Of a stretch of 64,000 nucleotides of DNA, positions 51,156-59,546 are shown in pieces. The position numbers and the translations under genes are program-made. The DNA is from Vibrio sinaloensis (lineage in GTDB: Bacteria; Pseudomonadota; Gammaproteobacteria; Enterobacterales; Vibrionaceae). Within the stretch, counting starts at the first letter, position 1. Every line of letters starts with the position of its first letter. The notes beneath the pieces were generated by a model. That model saw nothing but the letters and a program-made list of their open reading frames with translations, was not told the origin of the DNA and did not search any database. The stretch lies in contig NZ_JWLV01000048.1 in assembly GCF_000808535.1 (NCBI RefSeq), forward strand, positions 1 to 64,000, given 5' to 3'.

Positions 51156-51467
51156 ATGTACGCTGTTTTCCAATCTGGTGGTAAACAACACCGTGTAAGC
51201 GAAGGTCAAACTCTTCGTTTAGAGAAATTAGACGTTGAAACTGGTGCAACTGTAGAATTTGATAAAGTTCTTCTTGTTGCTAACGGCGAAGATGTTAAAG
51301 TTGGCGCTCCTCTAGTAGAGGGCGGTAAAGTAGTTGCTGAAGTTGTACAACACGGTCGTGGCGATAAAGTTAAAATCGTTAAGTTCCGTCGTCGTAAGCA
51401 CTCTCGTAAGCAACAAGGTCACCGTCAGTGGTTCACGGAAGTGAAAATCACTGGTATCAACGCTTAA
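51156..51467 (+). CDS. rplU: 50S ribosomal protein L21
   Basis: Large-subunit protein of 103 residues that binds 23S rRNA together with L20. N-terminal MYAVFQSGGKQHRVSEGQTLRLEKL and C-terminal RRRKHSRKQQGHRQWFTEVKI are diagnostic. Strong codon bias. It is followed by rpmA after 20 bases in the universal rplU-rpmA operon. Confidence 0.99.
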   Translation: MYAVFQSGGKQHRVSEGQTLRLEKLDVETGATVEFDKVLLVANGEDVKVGAPLVEGGKVVAEVVQHGRGDKVKIVKFRRRKHSRKQQGHRQWFTEVKITGINA

Positions 51468-51487
51468 TCGATTAGGAGAGTTTAACA

Positions 51488-51745
51488 ATGGCACACAAAA
51501 AAGCTGGTGGTTCTACTCGTAACGGCCGCGATTCAGAAAGCAAACGTCTAGGTGTTAAGCGTTTCGGTGGTGAGTCTGTTCTTGCAGGTAACATCATCGT
51601 TCGTCAACGTGGTACTAAGTTCCACGCTGGTACTAACGTTGGTATCGGTAAAGACCACACTCTATTCGCTCTTACTGAAGGTAAAGTGAAGTTCGAAGTG
51701 AAAGGTCCTAAAAACCGTAAATTCGTTAGCATCGAAGCTGAGTAA
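51488..51745 (+). CDS. rpmA: 50S ribosomal protein L27
   Basis: Large-subunit protein of 85 residues whose N-terminus (AHKKAGGSTRNGRDS) reaches the peptidyl transferase centre. GGESVLAGNIIVRQRGTKFHAG is the family signature. AGGAGAG precedes the ATG. It is followed by a terminator, so cgtA downstream has its own promoter. Confidence 0.99.
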   Translation: MAHKKAGGSTRNGRDSESKRLGVKRFGGESVLAGNIIVRQRGTKFHAGTNVGIGKDHTLFALTEGKVKFEVKGPKNRKFVSIEAE

Positions 51746-51793
51746 TTAAACCCAGTTTAATTTATTCATTAGCTTTCAAGCTGAATTCAAAAG

Positions 51794-51818
51794 CCCTGCC
51801 GATTCGGCGGGGTTTTTT
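51794..51818 (+). terminator. Intrinsic terminator of rplU-rpmA
   Basis: CCCTGCC/GGCGGGG stem (one G-T pair), 5-base loop, six T. Confidence 0.9.
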
Positions 51819-51946
51819 ATTTATGGCGACTTGAGTTTGCCAACATTGCGGAATGAATACTAAGGCACTCTGGTAAAGAGTCCCTTCATATTTGTTCCAG
51901 TAGCAGAACATTACAGATCTAAGGTGATCAGTCTGAGATTGGAATC

Positions 51947-51955
51947 TGCTAGAAT
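51947..51955 (+). promoter_or_regulatory. Probable extended -10 promoter of cgtA
   Basis: TGCTAGAAT, an extended -10 element, 84 bases before the cgtA ATG; the -35 is weak. It lies between the rpmA terminator and cgtA. Confidence 0.5.
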
Positions 51956-52038
51956 TTGTATCATTCACTTCACTTGGTGGAGTTTGAGATGATATTTGCA
52001 ACGCAGCTATGACACATAGCAAAAGGGCGGAGTAAGAG

Positions 52039-53211
52039 ATGAAATTCGTTGATGAAGCGGTAGTAAAAGTTCAAGCCGGTGATGGCGGTAACGGTGTAGT
52101 GAGTTTCTGGCGAGAGAAATTCGTTGCGAAAGGTGGCCCTGATGGTGGTGATGGTGGCGATGGCGGCGATGTATACATCCAAGCTGACGAAAACCTAAAT
52201 ACCTTGATCGATTACCGTTTCCAACGCTTCTATGAAGCAGAACGTGGTGAAAACGGTCGTGGCGGTAACTGTACAGGTAAGCGCGGCAAAGACAATGTAT
52301 TGCGTGTTCCAGTTGGTACACGTGCAGTTGATATCCATACCAATGAAATCGTTGCGGAAGTGGCGGAACATGGTAAGAAAGTGATGATCGCGAAAGGCGG
52401 TTGGCATGGTCTGGGTAACACGCGTTTTAAATCGTCAGTAAACCGAGCGCCACGTCAAAAGACGCTAGGTACTAAAGGTGAAATCCGTGAGATTCGCTTA
52501 GAGCTACTGCTACTTGCTGATGTGGGCATGCTAGGCCTACCGAATGCGGGTAAGTCGACATTTATTCGAGCGGTGTCTGCGGCGAAACCAAAAGTTGCTG
52601 ATTACCCGTTTACAACACTTATCCCGAGCCTAGGGGTAGTGAGTGTGGTCCCTGAGAAGAGCTTTGTCGTTGCGGATATTCCAGGCTTGATTGAAGGCGC
52701 TGCGGACGGTGCTGGACTTGGTATTCGCTTCTTGAAGCACCTAGAACGTTGTCGAGTGCTTCTACATATGATCGACATTATGCCGATTGATCAATCTGAT
52801 CCTGTTCAGAATGCATTGACGATCATTGATGAGCTTGAGCAGTACAGTGAAAAACTGGCTGATAAACCACGTTGGTTGATCTTCAATAAAGTCGATCTGA
52901 TGCCAGAAGAAGAAGCTAACGAAGTAATCCAAAATATTCTTGATGCACTTGGTTGGGAAGAGGATTACTACAAGATTTCAGCGGTGAATCGTCAAGGTAC
53001 TAAAGAGCTTTGTTATAAGCTGGCTGACTTTATGGAAAATCTACCTCGTGAAGAAGAAGAGCTTTCGGAAGAAGAGAAAGTTGACTTCATGTGGGATGAT
53101 TACCACAAAGATGCGATGGCTGGTAAAGACGTGATCACTGAAGATGATGACGACTGGGATGATTGGGACGACGAGGAAGATGACGGCCACGTTGTCTACG
53201 TTCGTGACTAA
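52039..53211 (+). CDS. cgtA: Obg family GTPase CgtA/ObgE
   Basis: Essential ribosome-associated GTPase in 50S assembly and stress control. N-terminal glycine-rich Obg fold (GDGGNGVVSFWREKFVAKGG and following, about 12-60). The G domain has GLPNAGKST, switch II DIPGLIEGA and NKVDLM. The C-terminus is strongly acidic (EDDDDWDDWDDEEDDG), typical of gammaproteobacterial members. Length 390. Start ATG 52039 has GGAG at suitable distance. Confidence 0.98.
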   Translation: MKFVDEAVVKVQAGDGGNGVVSFWREKFVAKGGPDGGDGGDGGDVYIQADENLNTLIDYRFQRFYEAERGENGRGGNCTGKRGKDNVLRVPVGTRAVDIHTNEIVAEVAEHGKKVMIAKGGWHGLGNTRFKSSVNRAPRQKTLGTKGEIREIRLELLLLADVGMLGLPNAGKSTFIRAVSAAKPKVADYPFTTLIPSLGVVSVVPEKSFVVADIPGLIEGAADGAGLGIRFLKHLERCRVLLHMIDIMPIDQSDPVQNALTIIDELEQYSEKLADKPRWLIFNKVDLMPEEEANEVIQNILDALGWEEDYYKISAVNRQGTKELCYKLADFMENLPREEEELSEEEKVDFMWDDYHKDAMAGKDVITEDDDDWDDWDDEEDDGHVVYVRD

Positions 53212-53230
53212 TCAGTGAAACTATATCTAA

Positions 53231-53256
53231 GCCGCAATGACTATTGCGGCTTTTTT
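53231..53256 (+). terminator. Intrinsic terminator of cgtA
   Basis: GCCGCAA/TTGCGGC stem, 6-base loop, then six T. Confidence 0.92.
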
Positions 53257-53327
53257 GTGTCTAAATCAAATCATGATGTTGCAATTCCGAGGACAATAGC
53301 CGGATTCTAAAGGAGTAGGATTGTTAT

Positions 53328-54095
53328 ATGGCATCTAAGCAACGCGCCGTTTCCCGCATGATCGCCCAAGCAGGGCAAATGCTGTTGGCTCACGGCGCTG
53401 AAAGTACATTAGTTGGTGACTTGATGCGCCGTTTTGGTATGGCATCAGGCATGGATGAAGTTGAGGTTTCTCTCTCTGCCAGTTCTTTGGTGGTAACGAC
53501 TGTCTATCAAGAACACTGCATCACGACCGCTCGTCGATGTCCTGACAGAGGGATCAACATGCGGGCGATCACTCAAGTTCAGCGTATCTGTATTATGTTA
53601 GAGCGTGGCATCATTGACTCAACAATGGCTCAGAAGAAACTCAACCAGATCAGTCCTGAACGTTATAACCGCTGGTTAGTGGTATTCATGATCGGTTTGT
53701 CGTGCGCGGCGTTCAGTCGTCTAGCTGGGGGAGATTGGGCGGTATTTGTGATGACGTTTATTGCGTCTGCGACGGGTATGGTTGTTCGACAAGAAATTGG
53801 TCATCGTCACTTTAATCCACTTTTGAACTTTGCCGCGACCGCTTTTGTCACTACCGCTGTTTCTGCTCAGGCGGTGATTTATGACATCGGAAACTCCCCT
53901 TCGATCGTTATGGCATCATCTGTTTTGATGCTCGTCCCTGGTTTCCCTTTGATTAACTCTGTAGCGGATATGCTCAAGGGCTACATCAATATGGGCATTG
54001 CGCGCTTTGTTATGGCAAGTCTTCTAACCTTAGCAACCAGTTTAGGAATCGTAGCCGCCATGAGCTTAGTCGGTGTTTGGGGGTGGGTAGCATGA
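53328..54095 (+). CDS. yjjP: ThrE-family exporter subunit YjjP
   Basis: Inner-membrane protein of 255 residues with the DUF1212 domain. The soluble N-terminal half has LLAHGAESTLVGDLMRRFGMA and RCPDRGINMRAITQVQRI; the C-terminal half has about five helices with the SVLMLVPGFPLINSVADMLKGY motif. It aligns throughout with E. coli YjjP, which with YjjB has been described as a succinate exporter; related proteins export threonine/serine. Its stop overlaps the yjjB start by four bases (ATGA). Confidence 0.88.
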   Translation: MASKQRAVSRMIAQAGQMLLAHGAESTLVGDLMRRFGMASGMDEVEVSLSASSLVVTTVYQEHCITTARRCPDRGINMRAITQVQRICIMLERGIIDSTMAQKKLNQISPERYNRWLVVFMIGLSCAAFSRLAGGDWAVFVMTFIASATGMVVRQEIGHRHFNPLLNFAATAFVTTAVSAQAVIYDIGNSPSIVMASSVLMLVPGFPLINSVADMLKGYINMGIARFVMASLLTLATSLGIVAAMSLVGVWGWVA

Positions 54096-54565
54096 TCTCA
54101 ATAGAACTGCTGTTAGGTTTGCTCAACGACATGTTGTTTGCTGCAATCCCCGCTGTTGGGTTTGCTTTGGTTTTCAACGTGCCGCAGAAAGCCCTGATGT
54201 ATTGTGCGTTAGGGGGAGCGATAGGTCATGGTTCACGTTACTTGATGATGCACTTTGGTATTCCGATAGAGTGGGCAACCTTCTTTGCAGCCATGATCGT
54301 GAGTATGGTTGGCATTCATTGGTCACACCGCTTTCTTGCTCACCCAAAAGTATTTACCGTTGCCGCTTTGATTCCAATGGTCCCTGGGGTATTTGCTTTT
54401 AAAGCGATGATCGCTTTAGTTGAATTGAACCACCGAGGCTACAGCCCTGAATTGGTGGCGATGTTGATGGAGAACTTCTTAAAGGCAATGTTTATTATCG
54501 CTGGATTAGCAGTTGGTCTTGCTATGCCTGGCTTGCTATTCTATCGCCGTAAACCCATTGTCTAA
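54092..54565 (+). CDS. yjjB: ThrE-family exporter subunit YjjB
   Basis: Small partner of YjjP, 157 residues with about four or five helices (DUF3815/ThrE_2 domain): AAIPAVGFALVFNVPQKALMYCALGGAIGHGSRYL and RFLAHPKVFTVAALIPMVPGVFAFKAM. ATG 54092 overlaps the yjjP stop, indicating translational coupling and a two-subunit transporter; the frame can be read from 54077, but that adds only five residues inside yjjP. folA follows 15 bases later. Confidence 0.88.
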   Translation: MISIELLLGLLNDMLFAAIPAVGFALVFNVPQKALMYCALGGAIGHGSRYLMMHFGIPIEWATFFAAMIVSMVGIHWSHRFLAHPKVFTVAALIPMVPGVFAFKAMIALVELNHRGYSPELVAMLMENFLKAMFIIAGLAVGLAMPGLLFYRRKPIV

Positions 54566-54580
54566 CTCAGGAGTAAGTGA

Positions 54581-55066
54581 ATGATCATTAGCATGATCGC
54601 TGCCATGGCAAACGATCGAATTATCGGCAAAGACAATCAAATGCCTTGGCATTTACCTGCAGATTTTGCGTGGTTCAAGCGCTGTACTATGGGAAAGCCC
54701 GTCGTGATGGGGCGCAAGACCTATGACTCGATTGGTCGACCTCTACCTGGTCGCGAGAACATTGTCATTAGCCGAGATGCCAGCCTGACGATTGAAGGGG
54801 TGACTACGGTTACGTCGATTGACGATGCTTTGAAGGCGGCAGGTGATGTGGAAGAGGTCATGATCATTGGTGGTGGAGCGATTTATGCCGCTTGTTTGCC
54901 TTTGGCCAATAAGTTGTACGTGACCCATATTGACGCTTGTGTTGACGGTGATACACAGTTTCCAGATTGGGGGACTGAGTTCGAAGAGTGTTACTCAGAG
55001 ACGTTTACTGCAGATGAGAAGAATGCCTATAACATGCGTTTTGTCGTGTTGGAAAAGAACAGCTAG
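54581..55066 (+). CDS. folA: Dihydrofolate reductase
   Basis: NADPH-dependent reduction of dihydrofolate. N-terminal ISMIAAMANDRIIGKDNQMPWHLPADFAWFKR contains the active-site acidic Asp (position near 28), then GRKTYDSIGRPLPGR and MIIGGGAIYA for NADPH. Length 161, usual for chromosomal FolA (trimethoprim target). It is close behind yjjB and probably co-transcribed with it; convergent with apaH over a shared terminator. Confidence 0.97.
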   Translation: MIISMIAAMANDRIIGKDNQMPWHLPADFAWFKRCTMGKPVVMGRKTYDSIGRPLPGRENIVISRDASLTIEGVTTVTSIDDALKAAGDVEEVMIIGGGAIYAACLPLANKLYVTHIDACVDGDTQFPDWGTEFEECYSETFTADEKNAYNMRFVVLEKNS

Positions 55067-55088
55067 CAATTGACTAACTTTTCAAATT

Positions 55089-55122
55089 AAAAACGGTTGA
55101 TGTTATCGCATCAACCGTTTTT
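55089..55122. terminator. Bidirectional terminator between folA and apaH
   Basis: AAACGGTTGATG/CATCAACCGTTT stem with A and T tracts on both sides. Confidence 0.9.
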
Positions 55123-55124
55123 GT

Positions 55125-55934
55125 TTATCGCTCTAACGCATCCTGTGTGAAGTACGTTTTATCTTCCCAACGCAGCATCGTTAAACTGCCCCCCCAAACA
55201 CATCCGGTATCTAAACCGATCACGTCTTTACCGTCATAACCTTCCAGTGCAGCCCAGTGACCAAACAGGACGGGCTTGCTGAGAGGAATTCTTTCTTTAA
55301 GGTTAAACCAAGGAACAAACTTATCGCCGCTCACTTCTCGTGGTGGCAATTTACACCCCATATCCAGTCGCCCATCAGGAAAACAAAAGCGCATGCGCGT
55401 AAATGCATTGATAATATAACGGTAGCGATCGATACCTTGTAGAGTCTCCTGCCAAAAGTCGGGTTGATTGTCGTACATGTTTTCGATCAGCCACGTCCAA
55501 TCATCACCTCGTAGGCAGGCTTCGACTTCGTTCGCGTACTGGCGAGCTTGTTCAAGTGTCCATTGTGGCGAGACACCCGCGTGACACATCACAAACTCAG
55601 GATGCTCAGCAAGTAATGGCTGTTTTCTGAGCCAATGGAGTAACTCATCGCGGTCTTCTGCATCAAAAATTGGCGCTGTTTTGTCTTTATTTTTGAGTTT
55701 GTGGATGCCCAGAGCAACCGCGAGAAGGTGCAAATCATGATTACCTAACACGACTTTAGCGCTGTCACCAAGGCCACGTACAAATCTTAGTGTTTCTAAA
55801 GATTTAGGACCTCTAGCCACCAGATCTCCCGCTAGCCATAGGGTGTCTTTTTTAGGATTGAAGCTTACGGTTTTAAGAAGGAGTTGTAGCTCGTCAAAGC
55901 AACCTTGAATATCGCCAACAATATATGTAGCCAA
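55125..55934 (-). CDS. apaH: Bis(5'-nucleosyl)-tetraphosphatase, symmetrical
   Basis: Metallophosphatase that splits Ap4A to two ADP and can remove Np4-type RNA caps. Motifs: YIVGDIQGCFDEL, LAGDLVARGP, VLGNHDLHLLA and CHAGVSPQW, all metal-binding signatures. Length 269. Last gene of the lptD-surA-pdxA-rsmA-apaG-apaH cluster, 18 bases after apaG. Confidence 0.97.
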   Translation of the reverse strand: MATYIVGDIQGCFDELQLLLKTVSFNPKKDTLWLAGDLVARGPKSLETLRFVRGLGDSAKVVLGNHDLHLLAVALGIHKLKNKDKTAPIFDAEDRDELLHWLRKQPLLAEHPEFVMCHAGVSPQWTLEQARQYANEVEACLRGDDWTWLIENMYDNQPDFWQETLQGIDRYRYIINAFTRMRFCFPDGRLDMGCKLPPREVSGDKFVPWFNLKERIPLSKPVLFGHWAALEGYDGKDVIGLDTGCVWGGSLTMLRWEDKTYFTQDALER

Positions 55935-55952
55935 AATCGCCCCTGTCGTTGA

Positions 55953-56330
55953 TTAGTTGAGAATATTAGGAATCGCGAGTCGAAATGGATCAATTTCCGC
56001 GATGAACTGATTGCCTTTTTCATCCAACATCATGTATTGACCTTGCATGACGCCAACAGGTGTTTCAATAGCGGTACCGCTGCTGTAGGTATACTCATCA
56101 TTGCTGGGAATAAAAGGCTGTTGACCCACCACACCGTCGCCTTCTATGGTCAGTTGCTTGCCATTCGCATCTGTAATCAACCAGCGCCGGCTCTGAAGCT
56201 GAACCGTTTGGTTGCTTAGGTTTTTAATGGTGATCATGTAAGCGAAGAGGTAGCGGTTGGCATCTGGTTGAGATTGCTCAGGAATGTACTTGCTGTGAAC
56301 TTGGACTTTTATACAAGGGACTGCTTCCAT
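55953..56330 (-). CDS. apaG: ApaG protein (CorD homologue)
   Basis: Beta-sandwich (FN3-like) protein of 125 residues, cytosolic, unknown molecular role though linked with Co2+/Mg2+ handling in Salmonella. Motifs YLFAYMITIKNLSNQTVQLQSRRWLITDANG and GVVGQQPFIPSNDEYTYSSGTAIETPVGVMQGQY are strongly conserved. It lies between rsmA and apaH; a terminator-like hairpin separates it from rsmA. Confidence 0.96.
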   Translation of the reverse strand: MEAVPCIKVQVHSKYIPEQSQPDANRYLFAYMITIKNLSNQTVQLQSRRWLITDANGKQLTIEGDGVVGQQPFIPSNDEYTYSSGTAIETPVGVMQGQYMMLDEKGNQFIAEIDPFRLAIPNILN

Positions 56331-56351
56331 GTAAACTCCTTTATAAAGTCG

Positions 56352-56386
56352 AAAAAGGGCGATAAACCAATGTTTATCACCCTTTG
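56352..56386 (-). terminator. Terminator between rsmA and apaG
   Basis: 14-bp stem AAAGGGCGATAAAC/GTTTATCACCCTTT (one mismatch) with a 4-base loop, followed by TTTTT on the minus strand. It interrupts a cluster that is often one operon in other species. Confidence 0.85.
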
Positions 56387-56399
56387 ATTTTAACTAAAA

Positions 56400-57206
56400 C
56401 TACTTGCGATTGGCATCTAACCAGTTCGCCAAGTCAACAAACTGTTTCAAGGTGAGGTTCTCCGGACGCATCCCTGGGTTGATATCTAAACTTTCCAAGG
56501 TTTCCGCATCAACCAAGCCTTTGTAACAGTTACGGACTGTTTTGCGGCGTTGGTTAAAGCCTTCACGACAGACGCGATCAAGCCAGTTTAGGTTTGTCGC
56601 TGGATAAGGCAGCTCCTCGTATGGAACTAGGCGTACTACCGCTGAATCTACTTTTGGTGGTGGCACGAAGGCTGTCGGTGGCACTTCGAGAACAGGGACC
56701 ACTTTACAGTAGTATTGTGCCATCACGGTTAGACGCCCATACGCTTTGGTACCAGGCCCTGCCGCTAAGCGGTTAACCACTTCTTTTTGCAGCATAAAGT
56801 GCATGTCTTGCACATCTTTATGGTACTCAAACAAGTGGAACATCAATGGCGTGGAGATGTTGTAAGGAAGGTTACCGAAGATGCGTAGCTTGTTGTTTGG
56901 CTTCACTAGCTGTGTGAAGTCAAAGCGCATCGCATCGCCTTCATGAATCGTGAGTTTATCCGCCAATTCAGGGTGGTTACGTAAGCGTTCGGCTAGATCT
57001 CGGTCAAGCTCAATAACTGTGAACTTATCAACTTCACGGCCAACAGGCTCCGTGATTGCGCCAAGGCCCGGACCAATCTCTACAAGATTCTGCCCAGGTC
57101 TAGGATTAATCGCAGATACGATCCCATCAATAATGTAAGGATCGTTCAGGAAGTTTTGACCAAAGCGTTTACGTGCTTTGTGCCCTAAGTGGACATCATT
57201 TCTCAT
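56400..57206 (-). CDS. rsmA: 16S rRNA dimethyladenosine transferase RsmA (KsgA)
   Basis: Methylates A1518 and A1519 of 16S rRNA late in 30S assembly. SAM motif VEIGPGLGAITEPV, acidic VIELDRDLAERL, and the catalytic NLPYNIS motif; the C-terminal helical domain includes FNQRRKTVRNC. N-terminus HKARKRFGQNFLND is diagnostic. Length 268. Follows pdxA by 12 bases. Loss of the enzyme confers kasugamycin resistance in E. coli. Confidence 0.98.
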   Translation of the reverse strand: MRNDVHLGHKARKRFGQNFLNDPYIIDGIVSAINPRPGQNLVEIGPGLGAITEPVGREVDKFTVIELDRDLAERLRNHPELADKLTIHEGDAMRFDFTQLVKPNNKLRIFGNLPYNISTPLMFHLFEYHKDVQDMHFMLQKEVVNRLAAGPGTKAYGRLTVMAQYYCKVVPVLEVPPTAFVPPPKVDSAVVRLVPYEELPYPATNLNWLDRVCREGFNQRRKTVRNCYKGLVDAETLESLDINPGMRPENLTLKQFVDLANWLDANRK

Positions 57207-57218
57207 AATTTTCTCAAG

Positions 57219-58211
57219 TTAACTGGTTTTCTTTTCGACTAGCTCAATCGCATGAGCGAGTGCAGTTCTAAAGCTTCCTGTGTCTGCATTGCCTGAACCT
57301 GCCAAGTCTAATGCAGTGCCGTGATCAACGGAGGTCCTGATAAAAGGTAGGCCCAAAGTAATGTTTACTGAGCGACCAAAGCCTTTGTATTTTAGTACAG
57401 GAAGTACCTGATCGTGATACATCCCTAACACTGCATCGGCTTCCTCAAGATACTTCTCGTTGAAGATAGTATCTGCCGGAAGGGGGCCGACTAAGTCAAG
57501 GCTATCGCGTTGACGTAGCATTTCAAGTGTTGGTGTGATGGTCTCTATCTCTTCATTGCCGAGACAACCATCTTCACCGGCATGTGGATTTAGGCCACAT
57601 ACGTAGATCTTAGGCGATGGAATTGCAAACTTCTCAACCAAATCAGTATGGAGAATGTTGATAATGCTTTCCAAGCGCTCTGCGGTGACCGCCTTCGAGA
57701 CATACGCAAGCGGTATATGGGTTGTGACCAACGCTACACGCAGTCCTTCTGTAGCCAACATCATCACCACCAGAGGGGTGTTGGATTTCTCTGCGAAAAA
57801 TTCAGTATGGCCGCTGAAGGCGACTCCCGCTCGATTGATGACCCCTTTGTGCACAGGGCCGGTGACAATAGCATCAAACTCACCACTCATACAGCCCAAA
57901 GCGGCTCTTTCCAGTGTTTTTAATACATAATGTCCGTTCGCCTCGTTGAGTTCCCCAGCAACCGCTGGGCTATCGAGCGCAATATGATCGACAATGAGAG
58001 AGCCAGCTTGCTGAGCGGTTACTGGACTATCCATTTGATAATCCAGTAGTTCAACGTCAATTCCAAGTTGCTGCGCTCGCTGCTGAAGCAACTGCTTGTC
58101 AGCGCAGACGACAATTTGATGGGCCCAACTCTCTTTAGACAGTGCCAATACGAGATCGGGGCCGATTCCAGCGGGCTCTCCAGCGGTGACGATGATGCGC
58201 TTAACTGTCAT
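57219..58211 (-). CDS. pdxA: 4-hydroxythreonine-4-phosphate dehydrogenase
   Basis: NAD-dependent, metal-requiring step of pyridoxal phosphate synthesis that lies downstream of Epd. Motifs: TAGEPAGIGPDLVLAL, GPVHKGVINRAG with a metal-binding His region, GLNPHAGEDG, and MYHDQVLPVLKY. ATG 58211 (330 residues, GAGGACG upstream) overlaps the end of surA by 11 bases, implying translational coupling. The frame continues to 58283, but that part is surA in another frame. Confidence 0.97.
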   Translation of the reverse strand: MTVKRIIVTAGEPAGIGPDLVLALSKESWAHQIVVCADKQLLQQRAQQLGIDVELLDYQMDSPVTAQQAGSLIVDHIALDSPAVAGELNEANGHYVLKTLERAALGCMSGEFDAIVTGPVHKGVINRAGVAFSGHTEFFAEKSNTPLVVMMLATEGLRVALVTTHIPLAYVSKAVTAERLESIINILHTDLVEKFAIPSPKIYVCGLNPHAGEDGCLGNEEIETITPTLEMLRQRDSLDLVGPLPADTIFNEKYLEEADAVLGMYHDQVLPVLKYKGFGRSVNITLGLPFIRTSVDHGTALDLAGSGNADTGSFRTALAHAIELVEKKTS

Positions 58212-59496
58212 CTTCGTCGTCCTCAAGAATTTCAACAAAGGCACTCGCTCGTAGCTCCTGAAGCCAAGCGCTTGCTTCTTCATTGAACTTACGGTTAAAC
58301 AAAATGCGGTAAGCTTTGTTCTTCATCGCAGAATCGGTGCGGTCTACCTGACGACGGTCAAGTACTTCGACAATGTGCCAGCCATGTACGGTTTTGAAAG
58401 GTTCACTGATTTGACCTTCTGGCAGCGTATCCACTTGGTGCTTAAATTCAGGCACATAAAGATCAGACGTTTGATAGCCTAACTCACCATTTTGCGCAGC
58501 AGAACCTGGGTCTTGGCTATATTGACGTGCCAACTCACCAAAGGTCGCTTCACCAGCCTGAATACGCTCAATAATTTCATTTAACTCTTTTTGAACGCCT
58601 TCATCACTCAGAATAACGGTTGGTCGAATCAGAATATGGCGTGCATTCACTTCTGTAACGGCGACGGTTTCAAGACCCTTTACGTCATCAATTTTTAGAA
58701 TATGGAAGCCAACACCGCTTCGAAACGGGCCAATAACGCTGCCCTTGTTTTCTAAGTTGATGTTGTCCGCGAAGATGGTTGGCATCTCTTCTTTACGCAT
58801 CCAGCCCCAATCACCACCTTGAAGTGCTTTTGGACCTTTAGAGTAGGTGTAAGCCATGGTTGCGAAGTCGGCACCCTCTTTGAGTTTAGCGACAATATCC
58901 TTGGCTTGTTTTTCTAGCGCTGATGCATCGTCGCCATCGTTTACACGCAGTTGGATATGACTGATTTTGTACTGAACAGTGGCGTTGGTCTCTTGGGCTA
59001 AGATGTTGGCTAAGTTATCCACTTCTGCCGGTAAGATATTGATGCGGCGACGAACCAATGCATTGCGTGCCTCCGTTGCTGCGATTTCCTTGCGCACTTG
59101 CTCGCGAAATTCAGAGTACTCTAGGCCTTCAGCGGCAATGGAGTCGCTCAACTGCTCAATGGTTTGGTTGTTATTTTTAGCGATCTCTTCGATAGCCTGA
59201 TTGAGTCGATTGTCATCGATACGTACACCGATTCGCTCTGCTTCTTGCTGTTGTAGGGTGTCAATAATCAGCTTCTCGGTCACTTGCTGACGTAGAACCT
59301 CTTGCTCTGGTAAGCCTTGACCATTTTGGCGTGCATTAGCCTTTAGAGTTTTAATTGAAGTGTCAATATCACTCTCAAGAATGACTCCGCTGTTTACAAT
59401 GACATTAATTTTATCAAGTGCGACTGGCTGAGCGTATGCCAAGGTAAACTGGCTTGCCGCAAACAGTGCTAACAACGACTTTTTCCAAAATTTCAT
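58201..59496 (-). CDS. surA: Periplasmic chaperone and peptidyl-prolyl isomerase SurA
   Basis: Escorts unfolded outer-membrane proteins, including LptD, across the periplasm. Signal peptide MKFWKKSLLALFAASQFTLAYA, N-terminal chaperone domain (about 23-170), two parvulin PPIase domains (about 171-270 and 280-385; YKISHIQLRV, NARHILIRP), and a C-terminal helix. Length 431 is normal. It lies 50 bases after lptD, whose product is its main client. Confidence 0.97.
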   Translation of the reverse strand: MKFWKKSLLALFAASQFTLAYAQPVALDKINVIVNSGVILESDIDTSIKTLKANARQNGQGLPEQEVLRQQVTEKLIIDTLQQQEAERIGVRIDDNRLNQAIEEIAKNNNQTIEQLSDSIAAEGLEYSEFREQVRKEIAATEARNALVRRRINILPAEVDNLANILAQETNATVQYKISHIQLRVNDGDDASALEKQAKDIVAKLKEGADFATMAYTYSKGPKALQGGDWGWMRKEEMPTIFADNINLENKGSVIGPFRSGVGFHILKIDDVKGLETVAVTEVNARHILIRPTVILSDEGVQKELNEIIERIQAGEATFGELARQYSQDPGSAAQNGELGYQTSDLYVPEFKHQVDTLPEGQISEPFKTVHGWHIVEVLDRRQVDRTDSAMKNKAYRILFNRKFNEEASAWLQELRASAFVEILEDDEDDS

Positions 59497-59546
59497 TTGT
59501 AGTCCTATCCATTCATCGCTTGCTTGTTAGACAGCAAGCGGTCAAA

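Noticed and set aside
51762..52022. Minus-strand open frame between rpmA and cgtA
   Set aside because: It covers the rpmA terminator and cgtA promoter and has no protein-like features.
52130..52170. Short repetitive GATGGTGG-type stretch
   Set aside because: It encodes the conserved Gly/Asp-rich Obg fold of CgtA, not an independent DNA repeat.
53140..53185. Low-complexity GAT/GAC-rich stretch at the end of cgtA
   Set aside because: It is the normal acidic C-terminal tail of ObgE proteins.
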